The notes: generated by a model not told the origin, from the sequence alone. A DNA stretch of 64,000 nt from Osedax fenrisi (GCA_964019155.1 OZ025243.1:30431871-30495870), one strand, 5' to 3'. Counted from the stretch's first letter, positions 48,357 to 61,878 are shown. Translations and numbers: made by a program.

Positions 48357-48657
48357 ATTGTTATTGTTATTGTTATTTTTATTTGGTGGAGTCCTTTCAT
48401 CCTATCCAGGAACTTAGATGAAGTTTTCACTTATAACCACATATAGCTTTAATGTCCCTTCGAAGCCGCTCTCATGTTAAGGCATCCATGGTTTTAACGA
48501 GGGCCGATCATTTATTTATACACAATTATATAAGATCACTTCTAAATAATATTTTAAGACCCATTTTATAAAATTAATTAAAGGTCCGGACGAGGTTCGA
48601 ATCCGTGTCCTACTGCTTGTGTGTCTGACGCCTTAGCCACTGAGCCACACAGGCAAT
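48357..48657 (-). mobile_element. tRNA-derived SINE, full copy
   Basis: Read on the minus strand it starts with a tRNA-like head (48.655-48.584 kb) having a box A-like TGGCTCAGTGG and a T-arm/box B GGATTCGAACC, then a ~200-bp body and the tail CTCCACCAAATAAAAATAAC followed by AACAAT repeats. The body contains CTTCGAAGGGACATTA. It interrupts the right end of the family 3 palindrome. Confidence 0.82.
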
Positions 48658-48674
48658 ATGTATACATATTGCCT

Positions 48675-48716
<42 letters not shown>

Positions 48717-48819
48717 TCTTTTATTACATTTTGAATGGAAATATATAAGGATAGGTGGAGATTAGGATATTAATATTTAAACTATTGAATAATAAATAAA
48801 ATATATATTATATTATGTA

Positions 48820-49445
48820 GGGGAAATTCCAAATTACCAACCCCCTCCTAATAACGAACCCCTTGTCGTTTCTCAGTAGCTATAAGATATATAAAAATGA
48901 TATATATATATGAATGAGTATCTTGTTTAAATAAATATGCAATCCTACAATTGTTATTTGATCAAATGTACTATTCTGGTTTTACTTTTTAAATATTTGA
49001 ATAATAATTTTGTTTATATCATTGTAAATACATTATTAATTAAAAGTAAACATAATACTGTGCATAATATTGTAGATCAATTACATGTTTATAAATATTA
49101 TTAAAATATAATAATGTGAATAGGTATTAACCAAGATATCTTAAGTATAGTAACCCAGATGATTATCTTATTACCGACCCCCTACTTTACCTTATTACCG
49201 ACCTCATGTAATTTATAATATACAATAAAAATAGACCATGTTTGTACTTTAAATTATTTATAATTTGTGTTTATATCATTTTAACCTGTCAATAGTGTAT
49301 TTAACAGCGTCAATAATACTATACAATGGTTTTTTTTAGTATATATAGTTATATTCATATTCAGTCAATTTAAAGTTTAATATAGAAATATAAAGTTCAA
49401 TTATTAATTTTTATGAATATTAAAAGGATAATAATATATATATAT

Positions 49446-49484
<39 letters not shown>

Positions 49485-49780
49485 CTTAATTATATATATT
49501 AATAACTGCTATTTTGATTGGATATTATAATATTACAATTATTTCTACAACGAGTATATAGGGCGTCGGTAATATGAATTGGGTCGGTATTAGGTACATG
49601 TATCCGATTAAAGACCCCCCTGTTTATTCTTGTCAATATAATTATATCAACAATTTAAAATAACAGCATTATTTATTATCATAATATTATCCAACTTACA
49701 AAATTTCAAATACATATATTGAATATTGAATAAGTTATTACAAATAGTCATTTAGGGGTCGGTAATAGGGGACTTCCCCC
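48820..49780 (-). mobile_element. MITE family 2, copy B (inverted)
   Basis: The ends are GGGGAAATTCCAAATTACC and GGTAATAGGGGACTTCCCCC between TA dinucleotides. The interior shares TTACCGACCCCCTA and TGAATAAGTTATTACAAATA with copy A in reverse. It is non-coding. Confidence 0.9.
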
Positions 49781-49940
49781 TATATACCATTGTCACCCAG
49801 TCATGCTTAGTAAAAAAAATAGTATTTACCAATTTTAATTATAGATTAATATTTAATAATATATGTGTTATAACAACATGTATAATAACAAAATTATAAC
49901 ATTATAATACAGGTATATATATAAATGCATTATATATATT

Positions 49941-52708
49941 ATGACATGGGACAATGGAGTCCGCACATATCGATTATGACATGGGACAATGGAGTCCGCA
50001 CATATCGATTATGACATGGGACAATGGAGTCCGCACATATCGATTATGACATTGGACAATAGAGTCCGCACATATCGATTATGACTTGGGACATTGGAGT
50101 CCGCACATATTGATTATGACATGGGACATTGGAGTCCGCACATATTGATTATGACATATGACAATGGAGTCCGCACATATCGATTATGACATGGGACATT
50201 GGAGTCCGTACATATCGATTATGACATGGGACAATGGAGTCCGCACATATCGATTATGACATGGGACAATGGAGTCCGCACATATCGATTATGACATGGG
50301 ACAATAGAGTCCGCACATATCGATTATGACATGGGAAATTGGAGTCCGTACATATCGATTATGACATGGGACAATGGAGTCCGCACATATCGATTATGAC
50401 ATGGGACAATGGAGTCCGCACATATTGATTATGACATGGGACAATGGAGTCCGCACATTTCGATTATGACATGGGACAATGGAGTCCGCACATATCGATT
50501 ATGACATGGGACATTAACGTCCGCACATATCGATTATGACATGGGACAATGGAGTCCGCACATATCGATTATGACATGGGACAATGGAGTCCGCACATAT
50601 CGATTATGACATGGGACAATAGAGTCCGCACATATCGATTATGACATGGGACATTTGAGTCCGCACATATCGATTATGACATGGGACAATGGAGTCCGCA
50701 CATATCGATTATGACATGGGACAATGGAGTCCGCACATATCGATTATGACATGGGAAAATGGAGTCTGTACATATTGATTATGACATTGGACAATAAAGT
50801 CCGCACATATCGATTATGACATGGGACATTGGAGTCCGCACCTATCGATTATGACATGGGAAAATGGAGTCCGTACATATTGATTATGACATGGGACAAT
50901 GGAGTCCGCACATATCGATTATGACATGGGACAATAGAGTCCGCACATATCGATTATGACATGGGACATTGGAGTCCGCACCTATCGATTATGACATGGG
51001 GCATTGGAGTCCGCACATATCGATTATGACATGGGACAATGGAGTCCGCACATATCGATTATGACATGGGACAATGGAGTCCGCACATATCGATTATGAC
51101 ATGGGACAATGGAGTCCGCACATATCGATTATGACATGGGACAATGGAGTCCGCACATATCGATTATGACATGGGACAATGGAGTCCGCACATATCGATT
51201 ATGACATGGGACAATGGAGTCCGCACATATCGATTATGACATGGGACAATGGAGTCCGCACATATCGATTATGACATGGGACAATGGAGTCCGCACATAT
51301 CGATTATGACATGGGACAATGGAGTCCGCACATATCGATTATGACATGGGACAATGGAGTCCGCACATATCGATTATGACATGGGACAATGGAGTCCGCA
51401 CATATAGATTATGACATGGGACAATGGAGTCCGCACATATCGATTATGACATGGGACATAGGCGTCCACACATATCTATTATGATATGGGACAATGGAGT
51501 CCGCACATATTGATTATGACATGGGACAATGGAGTCCGCACATATCGATTATGACATGGGACATAGGAGTCCACACATATCTATTATGATATGGGACAAT
51601 GGAGTCCGCACATATTGATTATGATATGGGACAATGGAGTCCGCACATATTGATTATGACATGGGACAATGGAGTCCGCACATATCGATTATGACATGGG
51701 ACAATGGAGTCCGCACATATTGATTATGACATGGGACAATGGAGTCCGCACATATAGATTATGACTTGGGACATTGGAGTCCGCACATATTGATTATGAT
51801 ATGGGACAATGGAGTCCGCACATATTGATTATGACATGGGACAATGGAGTCCGCACATATCGATTATGATATGGGACATTAACGTCCGCACATATCGATT
51901 ATGACATGGGACAATGGAGTCCGCACATATCGATTATGACATGGGACATTGGAGTCCGCACATATCGATTATGACATGGGACAATGGAGTCCGCACATAT
52001 CGATTATGACATGGGACAATGGAGTCCGCACATATCGTTTATGACATGGGACAATGGAGTCCGCACATATCGATTATGACATGGGACAATGGAGTCCGCA
52101 CATATCGATTATGACATGGGACAATGGAGTCCGCACATATCGATTATGACATGGGACAATGGAGTCCGCACATATCGATTATGACATGGGACATAGGAGT
52201 CCGCATATATCTATTATGATATGGGACAATGGAGTCCGCACATATTGATTATGACATGGGACAATGGAGTCCGCACATATTGATTATGCCATGGGACAAT
52301 GGAGTCCGCACATATCGATTATGATATGGGACAATGGAGTCCGCACATATCGATTATGATATGGGACAATGGAGTCCGCACATATTGATTATGACATGGG
52401 ACAATGGATTCCACATATATCGATTATGACATGGGACAAAGGAGTCCGCACATAGAGATTATGACATGGGACATAGGAGTCCGCACATATCGATTATAAC
52501 ATGGGACAATGGAGTCCGCACATATTGATTATGACATGGGACATTGTAGTCCGCACATATCGATTATGACATGGGACAATGGAGTCCGCACATATCGATT
52601 ATGACATGGGACAATGGAGTCCGCACATATCGATTATGACATGGGACAATGGAGTCCGCATATATCGATTATGACATGGGACATTGGAGTCCGCACATAT
52701 CGATTATG
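49941..52708. repeat. 35-bp satellite, 79 units
   Basis: The unit is ATGACATGGGACAATGGAGT plus CCGCACATATCGATT. Unit starts remain in 35-bp register from 49941 to 52706 (for example at 51061 and 52321), so 79 units carry no net insertion or deletion. Units near 51.0-51.4 kb are identical; those towards the edges differ by substitutions. Confidence 0.97.
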
Positions 52709-52799
52709 TAGTGAGACAGAGATCACAATATTACTGATATATCATATATCATATATGCACAACAATAATATTAAATGTCTACAATTTAGAAATCGTTGC

Positions 52800-52801
<2 letters not shown>

Positions 52802-52853
<52 letters not shown>
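52802..52853. repeat. (AT)n microsatellite beside the satellite array
   Basis: A pure AT run of about 52 bases, starting about 95 bases after the last 35-bp unit. Confidence 0.95.
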
Positions 52854-52855
<2 letters not shown>

Positions 52856-52912
52856 CCTATAGGCTGTTATGTTTAACGCATAACATGCTTCTTATATATT
52901 AGCGATTATACC

Positions 52913-53205
52913 CAATAAACCATAACAGCAGATTTAAATAATTTTTAAAACAGTAATAAATATTGACAGATTTAAATACTTATTAAAACAGATTTAAATA
53001 TATCCTAAGATATCTGAGATTATTAAATCAGAATTTAATCAGGTGTTAATACTTAAGTATTAAAGAAGTATAAATATTTTTTTAAAACGTTTAAATCTGT
53101 TAAATTAAAGCAGATTTTAAATCAGAATGTTCTAAAATCTTATTACAATTGATTTATAAACTGCTTTAATAAGTATTTAAATCTGATGTTATGGTTTAAT
53201 GTGTA
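52913..53205. repeat. Foldback MITE with AGATTTAAAT ends
   Basis: The left end TAAACCATAACAGCAGATTT is inverted at the right (AAATCTGATGTTATGGTTTA). CAGATTTAAATACTTATTA recurs inside in both orientations. It lies directly beside the 35-bp satellite. Confidence 0.8.
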
Positions 53206-53249
53206 TATAAATAGTATATAAATAGTGATGTAATTGATGCTCAAATCTA

Positions 53250-53530
53250 AAGCATGATGTAGTCTCAGTCTCGGTTACCTAAATCATCGATACAGTATCA
53301 GTTTCGATTACCAAAAGCATCGATGCAGTCTCAGACTCGGTTACCCAAAGCATCAATACAATCTCAGTCTCAGTTACCTAAAGAATCGATGCAGTCTCAG
53401 TATCAATACCTAAAGCATCGAAGTAGTCTCAGTTTCAATACCTAAAGCATCGATGCAGTCTCAATGTTAAAAGCATCGTTTAAGTCTCAGAATGGGTTAT
53501 CTAAACAGTCGATACAGTCATAGACTCTAT
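53250..53530. repeat. Minisatellite of about 33 bp, about 8 degenerate units
   Basis: The unit resembles CAGTCTCAGTCTCGGTTACC plus TAAAGCATCGATG. Copies vary by substitution and small deletions, unlike the neighbouring 35-bp satellite. Confidence 0.88.
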
Positions 53531-53697
53531 AATATGCATTGCTTAACTCATGTTTATTAAAGGCATCATTTAATTGTTATTCTCATGAAACTGCAGTTTT
53601 CATAAGATCAATATAGTTTCAGTGTCAGTTACCAGCATCATTGTTTTGTATATAAAACGAAAATAATTGCATTACATTAAATAATACACAATACAAA

Positions 53698-54040
53698 CTA
53701 TCAGATAAGGAATATAATCTCGGAGTGTCAATTGATAAGATTCTTAATATTTTCATAGACTCAAAAGTCAAATCGGCCAACTACCTATTACATAATATTA
53801 TAATTATAAGAACAACAATAACTATTTATACATATACATTTCTAATTCAAAGCCTAGTTATATCTATATTTTATACTATACATTTGATATATAATATATC
53901 TGCTTATCATTTAATGCCATTAAATAAAATAATTCGATCTACAATGCGCGTATTATATAAATTACCACCAATATCAATAGACGATACGTTATACGGACAT
54001 GATGCTACAACAACACCTACTACTACATTGACCAATTAAT
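53698..54040 (+). mobile_element. LINE fragment (RT C-terminal part)
   Basis: The plus strand reads NLGVSIDKILNIF, then KSANYLLHNI, SLVISIFYTIHL, AYHLMPLNKIIRSTMRVLYK and LPPISIDD. This follows the usual order of the RT thumb and connection of CR1/L2-type elements (NLGV-D..L.F....K.A.Y.L.NI, L..SRLDY, L.RLQ.IQN...R). Only a fragment is present. Confidence 0.6.
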
Positions 54041-54938
54041 AAATATATATATATATGTATATGATATATTTTCCATTGTTAATAAAACTATATTATATTG
54101 ATTATATATAATAATCTATAGATCGAGAAAACGGTTATATTTTGTAATTTTTAAAATATTTTTAAAATACGAGTGAGATAGGATCAGTATTATAAACAAA
54201 ATAGCCACCTATCGATACAAATAATTAATAATATGTCCATATACACCTAAGGGGCGAAGCCATATATATAAATATATAACGTATTTAAATATTTCACATA
54301 ATATAGGAAACATTAATAAAAATATGGATAAATATATAAAAATTATGTTTAAAATGTAACTTCAAAAAAGCATAATTTCGGCTCTATTATGTTTTGTGAT
54401 AGTCTCATCTCGGCTCGTACTCATTTGACTAGAGTCTCGGCTCAGCTCGGGTATGGGCTCGTTTGGTTAGAGTCTCTTCTCGGCTCGGGCTCGTTTTTTT
54501 TTACCGAAAATGAAAGTCTCTGATCGGTATCAAAAGCTCGGGATCATTAATGAGTGTAAATTTACATTACTAGTATATAATGACCGTAACGTGTTAAAAC
54601 TATTTTGCAGCTCTAGAAGAATCCCACTAGATGAAACAAGCTCTAGTATTCGACGCCGGTAAAGAAGGTCATGAGGTTTTGAGGTCATGAGGTCATGAGT
54701 TTCCCTATAGGTATTAGATATCGCGTGCATTTTCATCGCGATTGCACCATATAGATGAAATGGTTTACCGTACTATGTATACATACATATACGTATACGT
54801 GATATAACATCTACGTTATGATTTGCGAATAAACTAGAGGATTACATAAACTATAATTACTTGTAGTTAATTAAATAATTAATATATCGCTATTATTGAT
54901 TATTATTTTTATATATTGTGATATTATGTTAACTTATA

Positions 54939-54978
<40 letters not shown>

Positions 54979-55123
54979 GTGTGTATTAAATATTAATAAT
55001 ATATTAAAAATAATTTAACTATTTCACATATTATAATAGTATATTTTTGTTAATGTTTGTAATTAAAAAAATACGTAAATTGAAATTAAATATTATAAAT
55101 AATATAATGTAATTAATAAATAT
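54041..55123. other. Intergenic region with CTCGG-rich low complexity
   Basis: At 54.40-54.52 kb the sequence is rich in TCTCGGCTCG variants. At 54.65-54.70 kb GAGGTCATGAGGTCATGAG is a short direct repeat. The 68-codon minus frame at 54.5-54.7 kb has no recognisable homology and overlaps these repeats. Confidence 0.55.
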
Positions 55124-58100
55124 ATGACTTGACTTACTTGACTTAAATGCGTAGGATTATCATCCCTTTGCTTTCCACATGAATACATAGTTTCCGAAGG
55201 CATATCGTCGTTTGGCTCGTCTCTCTATATTTAAGAGTGGCTCACCGCACTGTTCCCTTATGCCATCAGACCATCTTTTTGGCGGGCGTCCTCTTGGTCT
55301 CTTTTTGTTGAAATCTAGCTTGTAGCTTGAATTTAGTGTTGACGTATTCCTGACATCATGACCAAACCAGCGAAGTCTTATTTTAAGAACGATGTATTCT
55401 ATCGTCTCGCTTATGTTTAGTTTCTTTCGTATCATGGTATTACTGAGTCTGTCAGACCTAGTAATCCGGAGTATAGCTCTAAGGCATTTCATTTCAAACA
55501 CTAGTAGCGCATCTATTTCTTTTCGTCTTGTAGTCCATGATTCTGAACCGTATGTGGCAATCGGCAGAATGAGTGCTCCGTATACTCTATAGAGTCTAGT
55601 CTTAAGATGTATTGATACGTCGTTTGATGACCATATCGTTCTCAGTCGACCGAAAGCTTGTGATGCCATTGATATTCGGTGTTGAACATCTGAGGAGCAG
55701 TCTAGAACAAGACTACCCAGCAATTTGAACTTGGAAACTTTGGGAACCACGTTTTTGTCAATTTCAATTTCATCATTGCTATCTGGTGTCATTATTGCGC
55801 ATTTAAGAGGATTTATCTTCAAGCCCCATTTTTGACAAGCTTGTTCAAGTTCCAATGTAGATAGTTGCAGTTTTTGGAATACAGCAGATATGAGTGTCGT
55901 ATCGTCTGCGTATCTGATACCAACATACATATTTTCGTTTAATTGAAAGTCACGGTTCAAACTTTTAACACCCTTCATTACATATTCCAGGAATATGTTG
56001 AATAAACTTGGTGACATAATACAGCCTTGTCTCACGCCAATATTAACTGGGAACTAGTCCGATAGTTCTCCTCCAGCTATTATGGAGCATTCCGTTTAAT
56101 CATATAGATTTTTGATTATCTCGACAAATTTATTTGGGATAACTATCTTAAGCAGCATCTTCCAAAGTGCCTCTCTCCAAATAGTGTCAAATGCTGCTTT
56201 AAAGTCAATAAAGTGGAAATGGAGCGGTATTTGGTGCTCTTTTGCTTTCTCAATCAACTGCCTTATAATAAATATTGCATCCGTGATTCCTCTACCAGGC
56301 CTAAAACCGAATTGAGAGTCACTTATTGATGATTCAATTATGTGCGAGCATCTGTTCATCAATATTTTGCAGAATATTTTACCTGGTATTGGTAATAGTG
56401 CAATGGCTCTATAGTTTGCGCCGTTCAGTTTGTCACCTTTTTATTGATTGGTGTTATTATCATCTTAGACTAGTCATTTGGTGGATTCTCTGTCACAATT
56501 ATTTTATTAAACAGGTTTGTTAATGTTTTAGTCATAATATCACCTCCAGCTTTTATCAATTCAGAAGTTATTCCATCAACCCCAGTGACTTTCTGTTGGT
56601 TAGCTGTTTTATTGAGTACTCAATTAAGTACGTACTTAACTTCTTGATCAGTTATTGGCGGTATTTTTTCATTATTAACATCTACTGAGTAAAATTCTTG
56701 CAGAGCATTTTCGTTGTGCTTGAATTGTGTGTTTAGGTGTTTCTTAAAGTGCATTTTCCAGATATGCAATACATCTTGCTTTCTCGTCTTTAGATTACCT
56801 TGGGAGTCTTTTATAGCACATATAGATCTGTATCTCTTTCCTTCTAGTTCACGAACTTGTTTAAATAGTTTATGTGTGTTATTCTTTTTAAAATGTTCTT
56901 CCATTTCAGATATTTTGTCACTTAAATTATTATTCTTTCGTTTTTTTACTTCTGCTTTTACTCTTTTATTTAATTCTCTATAGTTATTTGTATACTCTTC
57001 ATTAAACTGGTTTTGTAACATCATTATTTTAGCGCTTCTTCGTTGTGCACATTAGTCTTTTACTTCGCTTGAGACACCGAGGATTTCGTTATGTCGTTTA
57101 TGTCCGATTTCTTTTTCAGCTGCTGTATGTACGAGATTTTTGAATTTAATGTAAAATTCATCTGGAGTCATCTCATCGTCTAATAGGTTAGCAAATCCTT
57201 CTCCTATTATCGAAGCAAACTTTTTGGATGTTTCCTTGCTTTGAGGTTTATCGATGTCATAACGTTTTAGTGGTTTTTTTGCTATATGTTTCATTTTTTT
57301 TTATTTTTTCATAACTAAGTTTGCAATGACAAGTGAGTGATCTGATCCTATTTCGGCCGAGTTATAGGTTCTGCAGTTTTTAAGAGTAGATTTTATTTTC
57401 TTAGACATTATAATAAAATCAATTTGCATCTCTGTCTGTGTTGGTGAAGTCCATGTGTATCTTCGCCTTTCTTAGTGCTTAAATATTGTGTTTGCTATAA
57501 ATATATTGTTTATTGCACAGAATTGCAGTAGTTTAACAGTTCATTGTGTTTTCCTGCACCTTAAATCCCAACTACTTCTGGCCAGATGTATTGCATTTGG
57601 CTTCCTACTGATGCGTTAAAATCACCTAGTAGTACAATATGTTCACTTGGTGGAAGGATGTTAATCTCATCTTGTAACGTTCCAAACAATTCTTCTACAT
57701 ATGTATATTCGTAGCTAGAGTCTGGAGCGTACACAACGAAGTATGTTATTCTAGCTAATCTTTATGGTAACCTTCAATAATCTGCTTGATATACACTCAT
57801 AGTTAATCATGTGCTCACTTAGTTTTTTATGCAGTATTAAAGCGACACCTTGCCTGTGTATACCGTCTTGTCGTAGTGAGTGAATGCTCACATGTTCATC
57901 TTTCTCCCATATCGTAGGTATATCTGTTGTCCAATGGGTCTCAGTTATGCCAATTATATCAATTTCCATTCGTTCAATTTCGTTTATTAATAAGTAAATA
58001 ATATCATTATCAATTAGTGTTCTAGTGTTCCATGTAGCCGTCCTAACCGGGAGATTATTCGCACCCTCTATTTGCCCGGGACTGAGGGCCATTCTTGTAT

Positions 58101-58410
58101 TTGTATTCATGTGTTTATTTTTGAGACAATTTAACCTATACACTTGCTCAAGGACATTCTAGGTGAAAGGCGCCGGCTATTAAACAAAATGATTAGTGAC
58201 CGCCTAAGAGAACCTCTCTATCCCGGTTTCTGTCAGGGTTTTCTCCCTTAGCCTTTCCCAATCCAATGGGCTCCTGCAAGGCAACAGGTGTGTCGTTTTG
58301 TCCGCGGCTGTTTATTTTAGTTCGAAGCTAACCCCCTATAGAGGTCATTCCCCTATCCACAACCTGGGGACCCGCCCTATCGGCGTCGACACTCCACCGT
58401 AAGGGTTAAA
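55124..58410 (-). mobile_element. RTE-clade non-LTR retrotransposon, near full length but broken
   Basis: In element order (right to left), a GC-rich 5' leader of about 250 bp (58.40-58.15 kb) precedes an apurinic-type endonuclease (TATWNTRTL, IDIIGITETHWT at 58.14-57.75 kb; LLGDFNASVG near 57.65 kb), a linker with a charged coiled-coil (57.02-56.62 kb), and reverse transcriptase: SQFGFRPGRGITDAIF, FIDFKAAFDTIWREALW, MRQGCIMSPSLFNIFLEYV, IRYADDTTLISA. The end carries LRWFGHDVRN and RPRGRPPKRW. The 3' terminus shows a TGACTTACTTGACT-type short-repeat tail. Stops and frameshifts separate at least five pieces, so it cannot move by itself, although the RT C-terminal 290 residues are open. Confidence 0.85.
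55160..56035 (-). pseudogene. RTE reverse transcriptase C-terminal open segment
   Basis: This is a 291-codon open stretch of the decayed RTE element. It has the QGCIMSPSLFNIF motif, the catalytic YADD box (IRYADDTTLISA), a K-x-x-L-L-G motif (FKLLGSLVLD), IATYGSESWT and the basic RPRGRPPKRW tail. It is not an independent gene: the start Met lies inside the RT domain. Confidence 0.85.
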
Positions 58411-59030
58411 TAAATATATATTATAACCTAAATATACATAACTTACTGTGGATAGATATTAAAAATACATATATGTGACTATAATATACTAATTATGATA
58501 TACTAGTATTGTGATATATATCCCTATAGGGAGTTGATACTTACAGAGTTATTCATCATACGTTTAAGGTACAGTATGATAACATAACACTTTCTATATA
58601 TAAAGTATGGCATTGTTTACTCAAATAGCAAATATTTATAGAAATAATTTAGATTGACTAAGTTATATTACATCAATAGCCACGTTTTATAAGTTAATAT
58701 ACTATTATTATTTATTATAATTTTTTATTTGCCATTATTTTCATTATATATCATTTATTAGTTAGATATTATATGTTAATTTCGTCAATTTAACAATAAT
58801 ATTGAGTCATTATATATTATGCATATATTATAAATATATTTATAATACAAATGTATTATAGTATTATTTAATATATAGTATACAAATATCTATGAGATAA
58901 ATAAATTTGAAATTTGTTGTGATTATTACAATAGGTAGGCAATTGGAATGGCAACAAAACCCTATGTATTTAATAATTAAAAATATAAATATATTTATTA
59001 ATAACTAAAATATAACATGATTGTAAAATA

Positions 59031-59123
59031 TTATTGTTCATTTAGGAATAAGTCTATATCGATATTATGATTTCTTATAAATTTCCTTAGTTGTTTTTCA
59101 AAATTGATGATTTCATTTTCTCT
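59031..59123 (-). CDS. MCMDC2: MCMDC2 terminal exon (stop codon)
   Basis: The acceptor is TTATTTTAG. It encodes 30 residues (RENEIINFEKQLRKFIRNHN, then IDIDLFLNEQ) and TAA, close in length to the vertebrate tail RDLYLTQCQQQLEQFI. A degenerate copy of this exon lies at 21.4-21.7 kb. Confidence 0.82.
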   Translation of the reverse strand, partial: RENEIINFEKQLRKFIRNHNIDIDLFLNEQ

Positions 59124-60491
59124 CTAAAATAAATTGATGTTGTTTAGGATATGATAATATTCTATAGAATTATATGTAACTATATGGTATACCCTATTTC
59201 CAATGTATTTGTCTAAGTCATCATCTTCAATATGAATAAGTGGTTTTATATTGAAATATGTAATCCCTAAAATTGAGATTCATATTACTTGTTTATTACT
59301 GTTATATATAGGTTAATTGATTATATATATATAATACTCTTAATAATAATCAGAGTTTAGGCACTATTCTAGATGAATGAAAAAGTAGAGTTTATCAAGT
59401 CATTCAACTAATGTGATTATGGGGGGGGGAGGAAATCAGATATAAAATTAAAATAATATTAAATAAAATATTTAATTAAAAAATGTCTATCCAGGATTGT
59501 ATAATTGATTAACAAATTAAAAATATTTATAAAAAAAATATATAAAATAAATACTGATAAATACTGATAATACAAATTATCAAATAAATTAATTAATACA
59601 TCATATAATACAATAATTAAAATAGAAAATCTAAAATATAAAATTAAAATTAATAAGACGATAGAACCTATAATATAGACCTGTAATAGGTTAAATGATT
59701 TAAAATTATTCATTTTAATAATTATTCTTATTTTTTTGTGATAATCTGTTCCACAGCATTGGACCTGTATTTGATTAAAAAAATGCTTTTCTCTCAGTTC
59801 TTACTTTTATTATATGAAAAATATTTCCATACTAAGATTTAGCTTTAACTTTAGATTTAACTTTATATAATAATTGTAAATTCTTAGGTAACACATTATT
59901 CCTATAGAGCTATAGCTCGAAACATGAATTTTATACTATTCATTTTTTACAATCTAGTCAAATTTAAAAGAATTAGAAATAGTATATATATAGTATATAG
60001 TATACTAGGTTATAGTATTAATTAATTATAACCTATAGTATATATATATATATATATTAAAAAATGTCCATTATTATAAGGCTTAAATAAAGTTATATGC
60101 ACCAACACATGTGTTATAAATTATATAGAGAAATATACTACTATTAATTATATTTAGATATTAAAATGATTTAATTTAAATAAATATAAATATATATTGC
60201 CTTTTAAATTAATTTATATAGTTTTGGTGGATCCCTTTTAATTTTAAAACTAAATAAATTGTGAATGTAAACATAAATAAGGTTATAACCTGTAATAATC
60301 ATAACAGATTCTTCGTATAATAGAATAGCTATCACGGCGTCTATATCTATGACTTCGGTTCTTAGATTGAGTCTAGCGTGCGCTTCCGACATACTCATTC
60401 TGTATACAGCGGTTAGATATGCGCGTGTTATTTATTATATAACGATGTGTAATGATGTATACTTATAGGTATATATAGTATACTATATATA

Positions 60492-60541
<50 letters not shown>

Positions 60542-60737
60542 GTATATATATATACTATATATATAGGTATACTATCTAACATCGTATTGAACGCGTTCTT
60601 AGGCATTCCTCGCCTGTTACACGCATGCACTTTCCTGGACGCCATATAGTATCCCTTTATTAGTGAATCGGTGGTCGGCTGAAATATCAAAGTCTTCGGC
60701 AGACTTTTCGCTATATTTATTAACTGCCAATATATCG

Positions 60738-60777
<40 letters not shown>

Positions 60778-61840
60778 ATTTTACAAATGTATGCTTATTC
60801 ATAATAACCATTACTCGTTTTAATTATAAACATCTACTAGGGGAGAGTATTCGAATACCGACACCCTACAAATCACCATAACTTTATTATTTCTCAATTA
60901 AATATTTCCAAATTTTATTTGTAAGTATTAAGTATACTATAGGTATATATATATAAAATAGCTATTTTAAAATTTAATTTAGTTTGTTTAACTCTGAGAT
61001 AACACGGGTGTCGATATTACGTGCAATTAGTGTGTCGGTATTATGAAAATATATGTTGCTTAGGATTAAATTAATAATGAATTTACGATTTAACAAATAA
61101 TGAAAAATACAAAATCTTTTCGGCACATTGTATAATTAGATCTATAAGATTTATTTTAAATATTTATAATACCTATATTTTTAAATGATTGAGAATCAAT
61201 ATTGTACTTCAAAAATTTCATAAACTTAGTTGTTTGAGTTGTAACGAAAACATAATTTTTTTGTTTATATTTAAAAAATTAAAAAAAAATTAATACTTAT
61301 GTGAATTAGAATTATATTGATTACCATTTCATACATTAATTATTTTTTGATTGGAATTATATTTTAGGAGATCTCTATAGAGATATATCCTATATGGTGT
61401 CGATATTACGTGCATATCGATACTAGATAACTCTACCCTATAACTATAACATATACTTATAGTTATATAAACATATATGGTTAAATTACACGATAATTTA
61501 ATGTAACGTTTAATATTAAATTTAATATATGGTTTATTATTTCATTATGTATTTAAAAATAGATTAAAATTGTCTAAAGGCTTATAAATTAGAACATATA
61601 GAAAAATTTAATATATTAACCTCTTTAAATTCGGAATCATAAATTGCATATTCTTTACGGTCGTGATCCGAGTTATAAAGAGTTTGTTGAATAATGAGCT
61701 GTTCAATGTAGCTCTTGCTTTCTACCTCTGCATTTAGTACCAAAGGAAAATACCTATGTACATTTACGTTATATTTTTATGTGAGTTTATTCGTGAAAAC
61801 TTATTAGAAATATATTTAGAATATAAAATATAGTTACTAA

Positions 61841-61878
<38 letters not shown>

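Noticed and set aside
48584..48657. Possible functional tRNA gene
   Set aside because: Box A and box B-like sequences are present, but the unit continues into a ~200-bp body with an AACAAT tail that recurs at 13.3 kb, so it is a SINE head.
49941..52708. Possible CRISPR array
   Set aside because: The units are contiguous 35-bp direct repeats with no unique spacers, in an animal genome.
54530..54736. 68-codon minus frame
   Set aside because: It overlaps short direct repeats (CATGACCT) and shows no recognisable family motif or splice context.
59031..59266. Initially read as a retroelement remnant because a similar sequence occurs at 21.4-21.7 kb
   Set aside because: Both exons splice in phase from the preceding MCMDC2 exon and match the expected C-terminal length and spacing, so they are better read as the gene's end.
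60204..60398. 64-codon minus frame as a complete small protein
   Set aside because: It is an MCMDC2 exon read through its donor; the real frame splices to 59266 in phase with family-like sequence.
60290..60399. MCM9 or MCM8 as the identity of this gene
   Set aside because: SEAHARLNLR with AILLYEES and GYYMASR fits MCMDC2 better, and the Walker B acidic residues are missing.
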